Positions 1 through 5,410 are shown, counted from the stretch's first letter. The stretch is 5,435 nucleotides of DNA from Gammaproteobacteria bacterium (GCA_003695085.1 RFIV01000234.1:1-5435); one strand, 5' to 3'. The notes: generated by a model not told the origin, from the letters alone. Made by a program: numbers and translations.

Positions 1-1037
1 TCCCGGTGCTGGTCAAGGATGCTTCGCTCGGCGGGCAGTTTCCGGTCATGTGTGTGACCCTGATGAACCCCAGAACCGGCGGCGTCTTCGCCTCGTTCGG
101 CGCGCACCCCAGCTTTCATGTGGCGCTGGAACGCAGCCTGACGGAGCTGCTCCAGGGGCGCAGCTTCGAAGGGCTCAATGACGTGCCGCCCCCCACCTTC
201 AACAGTACGGCGGTCAGCGAACCGAACAACTTTGTGGAGCACTTCATTGACTCCACCGGGGTGGTGTCCTGGCGCTTCTTCAGTGCCCGGTCCGATTACG
301 AGTTCGTGGACTGGGACTTTGCCGGCACCACGCAGGAGGAGGCCGATTTTCTGTTCGGCCTGCTGGCGGACATGGGCAAGGAAGTCTACGTGGCCGAATA
401 CACGGACCTTGGCGTGCCCGCCTGTCGGATTCTGGTGCCGGGCTATTCGGAGGTGTACCCGGTGGAGGACCTCATCTGGGACAACACCAACAAGGCGCTG
501 GCTTTCCGGGAAGACATCCTCAACCTGCACCGCCTGACCGATGAGCAGCTCGAAGCCCTGCTTGAGCGGCTGGATGAATACCAGCTGGATGATTACATGG
601 ACATCATCACCCTGATCGGCATCGAGTTTGACGAGAACACCGTCTGGGGCCAGCTCACCGTGCTGGAGCTCAAGCTGCTGATCTGCCTGGCACTGGGGCG
701 TCTGGAAGAGGCGCTGGAATTTACGGAGATGTTCCTGCAGTACAACGACAACACCGTCGAGCGGGGGCTGTTCTATCAGGCCATGCGTGCCGTGCTGGAG
801 GTCGTGCTGGATGAAGACCTGGCCCTGGAAGACTATGTCGGCGCCTTCCGGCGCATGTTCGGCGATGCGGTGACGGATGCGGTGATCGGCTCCGTCAACG
901 GCACCGTACGCTTCCATGGCCTGACGCCCACCAGCCTGAATCTGGAAGGGCTGGACCGGCACCTGCGCCTGATCGAGAGTTACAAGAAGCTTCACCGGGC
1001 CCGGGCGAAGGCGGCGGGTATTGACCTGGAGGCGTGA
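1..1037 (+). CDS. ycaO: YcaO, C-terminal part (RimO-associated S12 methylthiotransferase accessory factor), 5' truncated
   Basis: Open from the window edge to TGA at 1035-1037, about 345 codons. The GTG at 6-8 is internal: the frame continues upstream with a proline codon, and the first residues already lie inside the conserved domain. Visible YcaO landmarks include the segment TGGVFASFGAHPSF, the helix ALERSLTELLQGR, then RSFEGLND and EPNNFVEHF. In the family the glutamates of that helix help bind Mg-ATP. RILVPGYSEVYPVEDLIW and FLQYNDNTVERGLFYQA follow in the helical, TPR-like C-terminal region typical of E. coli-type YcaO. There is no C-terminal PxPxP, which marks azoline-forming YcaOs, so this is the housekeeping type. 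E. coli YcaO is a cytosolic ATP-using protein needed for efficient RimO-dependent beta-methylthiolation of ribosomal protein S12. The full protein should be about 580 residues, or longer if an N-terminal OsmC domain is fused, as in some gammaproteobacteria; that cannot be seen here. No frameshift is visible. Confidence 0.95.
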   Translation, partial: PVLVKDASLGGQFPVMCVTLMNPRTGGVFASFGAHPSFHVALERSLTELLQGRSFEGLNDVPPPTFNSTAVSEPNNFVEHFIDSTGVVSWRFFSARSDYEFVDWDFAGTTQEEADFLFGLLADMGKEVYVAEYTDLGVPACRILVPGYSEVYPVEDLIWDNTNKALAFREDILNLHRLTDEQLEALLERLDEYQLDDYMDIITLIGIEFDENTVWGQLTVLELKLLICLALGRLEEALEFTEMFLQYNDNTVERGLFYQAMRAVLEVVLDEDLALEDYVGAFRRMFGDAVTDAVIGSVNGTVRFHGLTPTSLNLEGLDRHLRLIESYKKLHRARAKAAGIDLEA

Positions 1038-1050
1038 ACGGGTTCAGTTG

Positions 1051-1073
1051 GCCGCGGGCAGTATGCCCGCGGC
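1051..1073 (+). terminator. Perfect 10-bp GC hairpin after ycaO
   Basis: GCCGCGGGCA (1051-1060), loop GTA (1061-1063) and TGCCCGCGGC (1064-1073) form a perfect, very GC-rich stem starting 14 bases after the ycaO stop. No T-tract follows directly (GAGCCTGTGC), so it is not a canonical intrinsic terminator. It could block 3' exonucleases or act together with Rho, given the C-rich stretch downstream at 1131-1213. The structure is certain; the role is inferred. Confidence 0.6.
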
Positions 1074-1114
1074 GAGCCTGTGCAGGGCATGAAAATGTCA
1101 GATAAATTTGCATG

Positions 1115-1144
1115 TTGAAGTGATTTAGGTTCTGGCTGTTTACT
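1115..1144 (+). promoter_or_regulatory. Weak sigma70-like promoter candidate
   Basis: TTGAAG (1115-1120) matches TTGACA at 4 of 6 positions. An 18-bp spacer separates it from TTTACT (1139-1144), which matches TATAAT at 4 of 6. It lies in the AT-rich part, about 260 bp before the start of the first cluster gene, which would give a long leader containing the dyad at 1320-1364. This is the best pair I found by eye, but matches of this quality arise by chance. Confidence 0.18.
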
Positions 1145-1213
1145 CTGTTTTACATCCCTCAGTTTTTTTGCTCGTCCTTCATCCCCTGAGTCCTCACTAA
1201 CCTCCTGTAATCC
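1131..1213 (+). promoter_or_regulatory. C-rich, G-poor tract, possible Rho-utilisation region
   Basis: On the + strand I count about 28 C and 10 G in these 83 bases, with about three quarters pyrimidines and little obvious secondary structure. Rho loads on C-rich, G-poor, unstructured nascent RNA. The tract follows ycaO and its hairpin, so a transcript from ycaO would expose it after translation stops. This is inference from composition only. Confidence 0.3.
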
Positions 1214-1214
1214 A

Positions 1215-1233
1215 CAAAAAAGTACCTTTTTTG
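1215..1233. repeat. Short A/T-rich hairpin, 8-bp stem
   Basis: CAAAAAAG (1215-1222), loop TAC (1223-1225) and CTTTTTTG (1226-1233) form a perfect 8-bp stem, mostly A:T. Each strand has only a six-base T run at the 3' side and no GC stem before it, so an intrinsic terminator is unlikely. It may be a bendable A-tract element in the upstream region. Confidence 0.4.
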
Positions 1234-1319
1234 CCCAATCCTTGCTGAGTGTGCCTCGCTCGAGCTCGGAATCGGGAGCGCACCATTCACGGTGCCGTGG
1301 TGTTGAGCCGGGTAGCGGA

Positions 1320-1364
1320 GATCAGGTCCGAAGACGACCTGGAAGCAAGTCTGGCGACCTGATC
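1320..1364 (+). promoter_or_regulatory. 9-bp dyad in the leader of the three-gene cluster, with an alternative pairing
   Basis: GATCAGGTC (1320-1328) is perfectly complementary to GACCTGATC (1356-1364), and an inner AGAC/GTCT (1332-1335 with 1349-1352) can extend the fold. CAGGTC (1323-1328) can instead pair with GACCTG (1336-1341), so two mutually exclusive hairpins are possible. CGACCTG also occurs as a direct repeat at 1335-1341 and 1355-1361. The dyad ends 43 bases before the ATG at 1408. It could be a protein-binding operator or an RNA leader structure; the sequence does not decide which. Confidence 0.4.
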
Positions 1365-1392
1365 GTGAAGCCACTTGAAGCGGACGACAGAT

Positions 1393-1397
1393 AAGGA
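1393..1397 (+). promoter_or_regulatory. Ribosome binding site deciding the start at 1408
   Basis: AAGGA lies 10 bases before the ATG at 1408-1410. It favours that start over the TTG at 1375, which would add eleven residues ahead of an otherwise well-formed signal peptide. It also favours it over the ATG at 1417, which directly abuts AGAGGA with no spacing. Confidence 0.5.
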
Positions 1398-1407
1398 TGT
1401 GGTGACA

Positions 1408-1986
1408 ATGAGAGGAATGTTGTGCTTGACCGGTCTGATATTGCCTGTGGCCAGCCTGGCTGCGGACCCTTGTCTGATCGGGACCTGGCAGGCGGCCAGT
1501 GAGACGGCACACCCAGCCGGAGGTGCCGTTCCACATGCACCTGAAGATTCCCTTTCGTTGACGGGCAATTTTACGCTGACGTTAACGGAACGCCTGTCGG
1601 ACCCGGCAAATTCAGCGGCAGCCTTTCAAGCGACCTGGACGTACGAAGACTATACGCTGCTCAAGTCCCAGCAACGAGGGCCGGCCAAAGCCCATCAGCG
1701 TATCACCTTCAACGGCGAGACCACCGGAAGCTGGTTGTTTCCCGGAGGGGAAAACCGGATCACGCTGACCCCCGAAAACCGGATCCGCAGTGTGGGCGAG
1801 ATGAAGCTGGAGATTCCCGGCGTGGAGGGCATGGATAACTGGCGAAATATGGGTGAACAGCCGGTTGATGCCCCTCATCGCTCCCAGTTTGATTACGTCT
1901 GCCGGGGAGATGAACTCGTGCTCAAAAAGGAAGGCGCCACGTACAGCCTGGGCTATGACTACGTGGGCCATTTCCGCCGCCGCTAG
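1408..1986 (+). CDS. Secreted GxW protein A, 192 residues, function unknown
   Basis: I do not recognise a named family. Starting at the ATG at 1408, residues 1-19 form a Sec signal peptide: MR, a hydrophobic core through LTGLILPVASLA, then cleavage near A18 or A19. Mature Cys22 begins CLIGTWQAA. A GxW close to the N-terminus followed by alternating beta-strand-like segments recalls lipocalin-like barrels, but that is a fold guess. Later landmarks are TWTYEDYTLL, ENRITLTPENRIR, MKLEIPG, then WRNMGEQPVDAPHR from W145, and Cys165 in VCRGDELVLKK. The protein ends in GHFRRR. The two mature cysteines could form a disulfide in the periplasm. There is no lipobox. It is the first gene of a three-gene cluster, 45 bp before the propeller lipoprotein, and is a clear paralogue of the gene at 3820-4419. 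The paralogy is certain; the role is unknown. Confidence 0.85.
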   Translation: MRGMLCLTGLILPVASLAADPCLIGTWQAASETAHPAGGAVPHAPEDSLSLTGNFTLTLTERLSDPANSAAAFQATWTYEDYTLLKSQQRGPAKAHQRITFNGETTGSWLFPGGENRITLTPENRIRSVGEMKLEIPGVEGMDNWRNMGEQPVDAPHRSQFDYVCRGDELVLKKEGATYSLGYDYVGHFRRR

Positions 1987-2018
1987 CTGAACTGGAATCA
2001 CTGAACCCAAACCATCTC

Positions 2019-2024
2019 AGGGAG
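2019..2024 (+). promoter_or_regulatory. Ribosome binding site deciding the lipoprotein start at 2032
   Basis: AGGGAG lies 7 bases before the ATG at 2032-2034, an ideal spacing. The in-frame ATG at 2026 would be only one base away from it. A third in-frame ATG at 2044 also leaves a complete lipoprotein signal but is 19 bases away. The start at 2032 is therefore preferred. Confidence 0.6.
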
Positions 2025-2031
2025 AATGGAA

Positions 2032-3783
2032 ATGAGAGCGCTTATGAAGAACAAGGCAGCCCTGGTGCTGCTCACGGTATCACTTTCAGGTTGTGGTGGA
2101 GGCGGTGGCGGAGATCCTCAGCCCGCCCAGCAGAAGCCGGATGCCCCCGAGTTGTCCCTCCAGATGCAGGCCATCAAGACGTTCCGCCTGACGTGGAATG
2201 ATGTTCAGGGTGAAACGGAGTACCGGCTTTTCGAGGATCCTGACGGCACCTCGGGGTTTGGTCTTGTGGCTACACTGGATGCCGGGACGACCGCCTACGA
2301 GCACGAAGTCTTCCTGCCCGCGCGTCAGCAGGCGCGTTACATGCTGCAGGCGTGCAATGAGGTGGGCTGTAGCGACTCGCCGGAAATCGGTGTCAATGGC
2401 GATCTCACCGGTGCAATCGGCTATCTCAAAGCCACGCAGCCAGAAGCCTACGCCCGGTTTGGAGGTGCGGTTTCGGTATCCGAAGCCGGGGATACCCTGG
2501 CTGTGGGTGCCTGGGGTGAGTCGAGTGCAGAGGGGCGCGTTCATATCTTCGTGCGTTCGGCAGCGGGCTGGTCACATCAAGCCACGCTGTCTGCATCGAA
2601 CGCCGACCCATCCGATTGGTTTGGTACCCGGCTAGCGTTGTCGGGGGACGGTAATACCCTGGCGGTCTCGGCAACCCTGGAAGACAGCGCGGCTACCGGC
2701 ATCAATGGCGATCAGAGTGACAACACGGCCGACCGGGCCGGTGCCGTGTATGTATTTCAGAGAACCGGCACCACCTGGACTCAGGAAGCCTATGTAAAGG
2801 CCGCTGACAGCGATCCGCTGGATTTCTTCGGGGCCGCCCTCTCCCTGTCTTACGACGGGAATATCCTGGCCGTCGGAATGACAGGGGACGACAGCAGTGC
2901 CACGGGCATCAACGGTGACGCCACTAACGATGACCGAATTGACCCCGGCGCCGTATATGTGTTTACGCGTGACAGCGGTGACTGGGCGCAACAGGCCTAT
3001 ATCAAGCCGGCTCAACTCCAGACGGGACCATTCGGAAGCTCGTTGGCACTGGACAAAGCGGGCGAGACATTAGTGGTGGGCAGCTATGGGGATACCCTGA
3101 ATACTTCGGGCGGTGCCCTAGTGGGGGGCGCCGGGCAGGTTTATGTATTCCGGCGTGACGGGGTGACGTGGTCTCAAAGTGCCGTGCTGACGGCGTCTAA
3201 CCCGGATGACAGCGACTGGTTTGGCTGGCGCGTTGCGCTGTCCGGCGATGGCCGTACTCTGGCTGCGGCTGCCAGATTTGAGCACAGCGCCGCCACTGGA
3301 GTGGGCGGTGATGGGAACGATAACAGCGCGTCCAACAGTGGTGCGGTGTATGCGTTCATCCGCCAGGATGACGGGACCTGGGTTCAGGAGGCGTACGTCA
3401 AGGCGTCCAACACCGATGCAGACGATGAGTTTGGACATTCGGTCGCACTTGACACCGATGGCAATACGCTTGTTGTCGGTACCTCCAGGGAAGATAGTGC
3501 GGCTTCGGGGCTGGGCGGGGATCAGAGTGATAACAGCGCACCGGATGCGGGCGCAGTCTATGTGTTCCGGCGTAGCCAGGGCAGCTGGTCTCAGCTGGCC
3601 TATGTCAAGGCAGCCGCCCCCGATGAGAATGATGGATTTGGCCTGGGTGGCGGTGTCGGGATCAATGGGGCAGGAGATATGCTGGTGGTGGGGGCAACCG
3701 GAGAAAGCGGAGCAGGGCCGGGTTTGGAGGGCGATCCTGAAGACAACTCCCTGACCAAGAGCGGAGCGGTTTTCGTGTACTGA
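2032..3783 (+). CDS. Lipoprotein with FN3-like region and seven-blade FG-GAP-type beta-propeller
   Basis: 583 residues from the ATG at 2032. Residues 1-20 are a lipoprotein signal: KNK, hydrophobic ALVLLTV, then lipobox LSGC with acylated Cys21. A run of six glycines and a Pro/Gln-rich linker follow, as in many outer-membrane lipoproteins. There is no Asp at +2, so outer-membrane sorting is expected. Residues about 37-120 look like a fibronectin type III domain (PDAPELSL, FRLTWNDV, ARYMLQACNEVGCSD). From residue 128 come seven blades with FG at about 143, 197, 266, 334, 397, 467 and 536. Each runs FG..LALS.DG.TLAVG, then a variable Asp/Gly-rich loop, then GAVYVF and a W.Q.AYVKA strand. The N-terminal IGYLKA strand matches the last strand of each blade, whereas blade 7 stops at GAVFVY, so the first strand should close the ring. 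Such propellers usually bind proteins or glycans at the cell surface. The ligand is unknown. It is middle gene of the cluster, between two paralogous secreted proteins. Confidence 0.9.
   Translation: MRALMKNKAALVLLTVSLSGCGGGGGGDPQPAQQKPDAPELSLQMQAIKTFRLTWNDVQGETEYRLFEDPDGTSGFGLVATLDAGTTAYEHEVFLPARQQARYMLQACNEVGCSDSPEIGVNGDLTGAIGYLKATQPEAYARFGGAVSVSEAGDTLAVGAWGESSAEGRVHIFVRSAAGWSHQATLSASNADPSDWFGTRLALSGDGNTLAVSATLEDSAATGINGDQSDNTADRAGAVYVFQRTGTTWTQEAYVKAADSDPLDFFGAALSLSYDGNILAVGMTGDDSSATGINGDATNDDRIDPGAVYVFTRDSGDWAQQAYIKPAQLQTGPFGSSLALDKAGETLVVGSYGDTLNTSGGALVGGAGQVYVFRRDGVTWSQSAVLTASNPDDSDWFGWRVALSGDGRTLAAAARFEHSAATGVGGDGNDNSASNSGAVYAFIRQDDGTWVQEAYVKASNTDADDEFGHSVALDTDGNTLVVGTSREDSAASGLGGDQSDNSAPDAGAVYVFRRSQGSWSQLAYVKAAAPDENDGFGLGGGVGINGAGDMLVVGATGESGAGPGLEGDPEDNSLTKSGAVFVY
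2413..3780 (+). repeat. Seven degenerate propeller repeats of roughly 160-210 bp
   Basis: The repeat unit is the blade described for the lipoprotein. FG codons start at 2458, 2620, 2827, 3031, 3220, 3430 and 3637, giving steps of 54, 69, 68, 63, 70 and 69 codons. Blades 2, 3, 5 and 6 share a loop of the form DSAATGxxGDxxDN before GAVYVF; blade 7 has a variant (GLEGDPEDN), while blades 1 and 4 lack it. Short DNA identities persist between blades, for example GATCAGAGTGA in blades 2 and 6. This indicates intragenic duplication followed by divergence. Confidence 0.85.
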
Positions 3784-3807
3784 ACAGGCTGATTCACGTT
3801 GAGACAT

Positions 3808-3811
3808 GAGG
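3808..3811 (+). promoter_or_regulatory. Ribosome binding site of secreted protein A'
   Basis: GAGG lies 8 bases before the ATG at 3820 and within the 36-bp gap after the lipoprotein stop. This supports the ATG at 3820 and translation from the same transcript. Confidence 0.45.
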
Positions 3812-3819
3812 CGAATTGA

Positions 3820-4419
3820 ATGACACCCTTGCAAAACACCGTGCCCGCACGACACGCTGTGACCCTGATGCTGCTGTACTCACTGGCCAGCCCGGTATTG
3901 GCTGGTGAGTCATGCCTGGAAGGGGTATGGAGTGCTGCGGAAGAACGGGCTCAGCTTCGCGGAGCCCGTGGCGAACAGGATATCCTGAAGATCACGGGGC
4001 GCCTGACCCTGGAGCTGGGGCAGGCACCGGCTCCCGATGCGCCCGAGACGGGGTGGAAGCAGCTCCGGCTGGTCTATCAGGATTATGAAACCCTCAGCCA
4101 AAAAATGGCATTGACAATGAGAAGTGACCGGCGCGTTCGCGTAGATGGGACTGCCGAGGGGATGTGGCGGCTGAATGAAAAGCAGCAGCAGATTACCCTC
4201 AAGCCTGTTGGCCGCATCAGGATGGCAGCGTTCTTCAAGGCGGAAATTCCGGAAAAAAATACGCATAACCCCTGGAGAAAAATGGGCGAAGGGCCGGTAT
4301 CAGCACCGCATCGGAATCATTTCAGCTTTACGTGCAACGGAAACACGTTGACGCTCAAGAGTGATGCCGTGTCCGGCCTCGACGCAGTGTATTACGAGGG
4401 GCGCTTTCACAGGAAGTGA
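3820..4419 (+). CDS. Secreted GxW protein A', 199 residues, paralogue of protein A
   Basis: Family unnamed to me. Residues 1-28 form a Sec signal peptide with a longish n-region (through R11, H12), hydrophobic VTLMLLYSLASP and cleavage after VLA at A28. The mature protein starts GESCLEGVWSAAEE, so Cys32 and GxW sit as in protein A. Further shared landmarks are LVYQDYETL (TWTYEDYTLL in A), QQITLKPVGRIR, KAEIP, WRKMGEGPVSAPHR from W152, Cys172 in TCNGNTLTLK, and the ending GRFHRK. In the 43-residue C-terminal segment from about F140 I count 21 identities with protein A; the middle is more diverged. The cysteine spacing is nearly conserved (140 against 143 residues), which fits one conserved disulfide. 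It is the last gene of the cluster. The two copies look old, not a recent duplication. No transmembrane segment is seen beyond the signal. Confidence 0.85.
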   Translation: MTPLQNTVPARHAVTLMLLYSLASPVLAGESCLEGVWSAAEERAQLRGARGEQDILKITGRLTLELGQAPAPDAPETGWKQLRLVYQDYETLSQKMALTMRSDRRVRVDGTAEGMWRLNEKQQQITLKPVGRIRMAAFFKAEIPEKNTHNPWRKMGEGPVSAPHRNHFSFTCNGNTLTLKSDAVSGLDAVYYEGRFHRK

Positions 4420-4440
4420 CAGCACTCCCGAAACCTGTCC

Positions 4441-4539
4441 GGCCCTGACGACACGCGAGGCGGGTCAGCGAAAACGATGGACATGATACCGACAAGGTAT
4501 TCGTTGGTCCTTATCTGCTCGCTCCGCCTCGCGTGGGCC
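4441..4539. repeat. Large imperfect hairpin between convergent genes, possible bidirectional terminator
   Basis: CACGCGAGGCGG (4452-4463) and CCGCCTCGCGTG (4524-4535) are perfect 12-bp inverted arms. Inside, AGCGA (4467-4471) pairs with TCGCT (4519-4523), AACGA (4473-4477) with TCGTT (4501-4505) and ATACC (4486-4490) with GGTAT (4496-4500), leaving a GACAA loop. Outside, GGCC (4441-4444) can pair with GGCC (4536-4539). That gives about 31 pairs over 99 bases, with asymmetric bulges. CTGAC (4445-4449) and GTCAG (4464-4468) offer a competing fold. No T-tract follows on either strand, so canonical intrinsic termination is doubtful. It ends 1 base before the stop codon of the minus-strand gene. 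Confidence 0.6.
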
Positions 4540-4540
4540 T

Positions 4541-5329
4541 TCAGATATCCACCAGTTTGTCTGCCTTGACATTCGCTTTCTTTTCCGCCGGCATCTTGTT
4601 GTGTATCTTCTGGCCGAGCTTTTTAAGACTTTTCCCCTTGATGACGGCTTTCAGTGTACTTGCCGGGATACTGGAAAACCACTTCAATGCATAGTTGTTG
4701 CGGCCGCCGTAATGCTTGCATTGTTCGGTGTGGGTCAATTCATGCAGTAACCACCAGCGCTCGGACCTTGGGAGTGGCCTGTTGTCTCTGATGTTCTCAT
4801 ATACACCCGAGCTTTCAGGGAAATAAACGGTTTTACAGTCCGTCATGGCGTTCCGTCCCACTACCGCTGTGGATTCACGAATCCGGACGTTTCTCAGATC
4901 ATTCTTGAAATGCCGCTGGTATTTCTGGATAAACGCGTTGCTCAGTTGGACCGGAGGCGATGCGTGGGCCGAAACCCTGTCGAAGAAAGCGCGATAGCCG
5001 TTTAGAAACGGGCCGTGCATGGTGGCTCCGGCCATGGTATTTCCAGCCTTTTTAGCGGCCTGTTTGATCACTTCCCTTTTCTTTCCGGGAATGCAGGTTT
5101 TGTATCCCCTCGCCGGGCCTCCGAAATGGGTTTCCTTGCGAGTGCCCTTGGGACAGATACGCGCCCGTTTGATGATATAGCATGACTCACCGGGGTGGGT
5201 CTCCTTGTAATGGTCACACCAGGACTGGGCCTTGTCTTTGTTGCCTGCGTAAGCGGCCTGTGACGTGACCAGTGCCAAGCAGGCCAGGCACTTGGCCAGC
5301 CGTGCCGATAGGATTCGTCTTCTGTTCAC
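4541..5329 (-). CDS. Secreted DUF4157-like (eCIS-core-like) putative metallopeptidase
   Basis: 262 residues from a GTG start at 5329, chosen because AAAGGAG lies 8 bases upstream and a full signal peptide follows: basic MNRRR, hydrophobic LACLALVTSQ, and cleavage after AYA at A28. Residues about 30-85 are basic with four cysteines (38, 50, 59, 79) and resemble no domain I know. Residues about 125-215 resemble the DUF4157 pattern: PPVQLSNAFIQKY, DLRNVRIRES, NAMTDCKTVYF, then LLHELTHTEQC. HExxH is H196-E197-H200, with Q203 where DUF4157 proteins typically have Gln. Cys165 and Cys204 bring the mature total to six, an even number suited to disulfides. The C-terminus is Lys-rich. Zinc-dependent peptidase activity is inferred from the motif; the substrate is unknown. 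DUF4157 occurs in contractile-injection-associated effectors and in toxin-like proteins, but no such system is visible here. The gene is convergent with the A-B-A' cluster. Confidence 0.75.
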   Translation of the reverse strand: MNRRRILSARLAKCLACLALVTSQAAYAGNKDKAQSWCDHYKETHPGESCYIIKRARICPKGTRKETHFGGPARGYKTCIPGKKREVIKQAAKKAGNTMAGATMHGPFLNGYRAFFDRVSAHASPPVQLSNAFIQKYQRHFKNDLRNVRIRESTAVVGRNAMTDCKTVYFPESSGVYENIRDNRPLPRSERWWLLHELTHTEQCKHYGGRNNYALKWFSSIPASTLKAVIKGKSLKKLGQKIHNKMPAEKKANVKADKLVDI

Positions 5330-5337
5330 CTGGAAGG

Positions 5338-5344
5338 CTCCTTT
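5338..5344 (-). promoter_or_regulatory. Ribosome binding site supporting the GTG start at 5329
   Basis: On the minus strand AAAGGAG precedes the GTG by 8 bases, close to ideal. No ATG in the same frame at the start of the signal peptide competes with it. Confidence 0.7.
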
Positions 5345-5384
5345 AATGTGGTTTGAATCTCCGCGTGACGCCGATCTTGTACCG

Positions 5385-5410
5385 GTATCAGCGATCCACC
5401 GTCCTGATAC
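5385..5410. promoter_or_regulatory. 7-12-7 inverted repeat upstream of the DUF4157-like gene
   Basis: GTATCAG (5385-5391) and CTGATAC (5404-5410) are perfect inverted arms 12 bases apart, centred about 68 bases upstream of the GTG start. The 19-bp arm-to-arm distance is near two helical turns, as expected for a dimeric regulator binding one face of DNA. No convincing -35/-10 pair was found next to it on the minus strand (TACAAG at about 5376-5381 is the best -10-like hexamer). It could be an operator or chance. Confidence 0.35.

Larger units (their letters stand above)
1074..1407. other. Gene-free intergenic region between ycaO and the three-gene cluster
   Basis: About 334 bp without a credible gene. 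The first half (about 1085-1240) is visibly AT-richer than the flanking genes and strongly pyrimidine-biased on the + strand, including T7 at 1163-1169 and an A/T hairpin at 1215-1233. The second half is GC-rich and carries short dyads: CACCA (1281-1285) with TGGTG (1298-1302), and the 9-bp arms at 1320-1328 and 1356-1364. The promoter of the downstream cluster must lie here unless it reads through from ycaO, but no strong sigma70 site stands out. Confidence 0.7.

Noticed and set aside
1089..1118. Nine-codon open frame starting ATG AAA ATG after the ycaO hairpin
   Set aside because: No properly spaced ribosome binding site, and the length is within chance expectation for an AT-rich spacer.
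1163..1169. T7 run as the tail of an intrinsic terminator
   Set aside because: No stable GC stem lies immediately upstream; the strong hairpin at 1051-1073 is about 90 bases away.
1375..1407. TTG start at 1375 for secreted protein A
   Set aside because: It would put eleven mostly polar residues before a complete signal peptide; the ATG at 1408 has AAGGA upstream and gives a normal signal length.
2413..3780. CRISPR or other noncoding repeat array
   Set aside because: The repeats are degenerate, keep the reading frame and have a 54-70 codon period matching propeller blades.
3118..3855. Long antisense open frame of about 245 codons opposite the lipoprotein gene
   Set aside because: It lies opposite the propeller repeats and lacks recognisable domains. 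The + strand reading has a lipobox and regular blades, so the antisense frame is a by-product of high GC and repeated codons.
4441..4539. Integron attC site
   Set aside because: The overall bulged palindrome resembles one, but the required GTTRRRY and RYYYAAC boxes are not present at the ends, and no integrase or cassette array is visible.
4541..5329. Part of an extracellular contractile injection system
   Set aside because: DUF4157 similarity alone is not enough; no sheath, tube, baseplate or AAA ATPase gene lies in the window.
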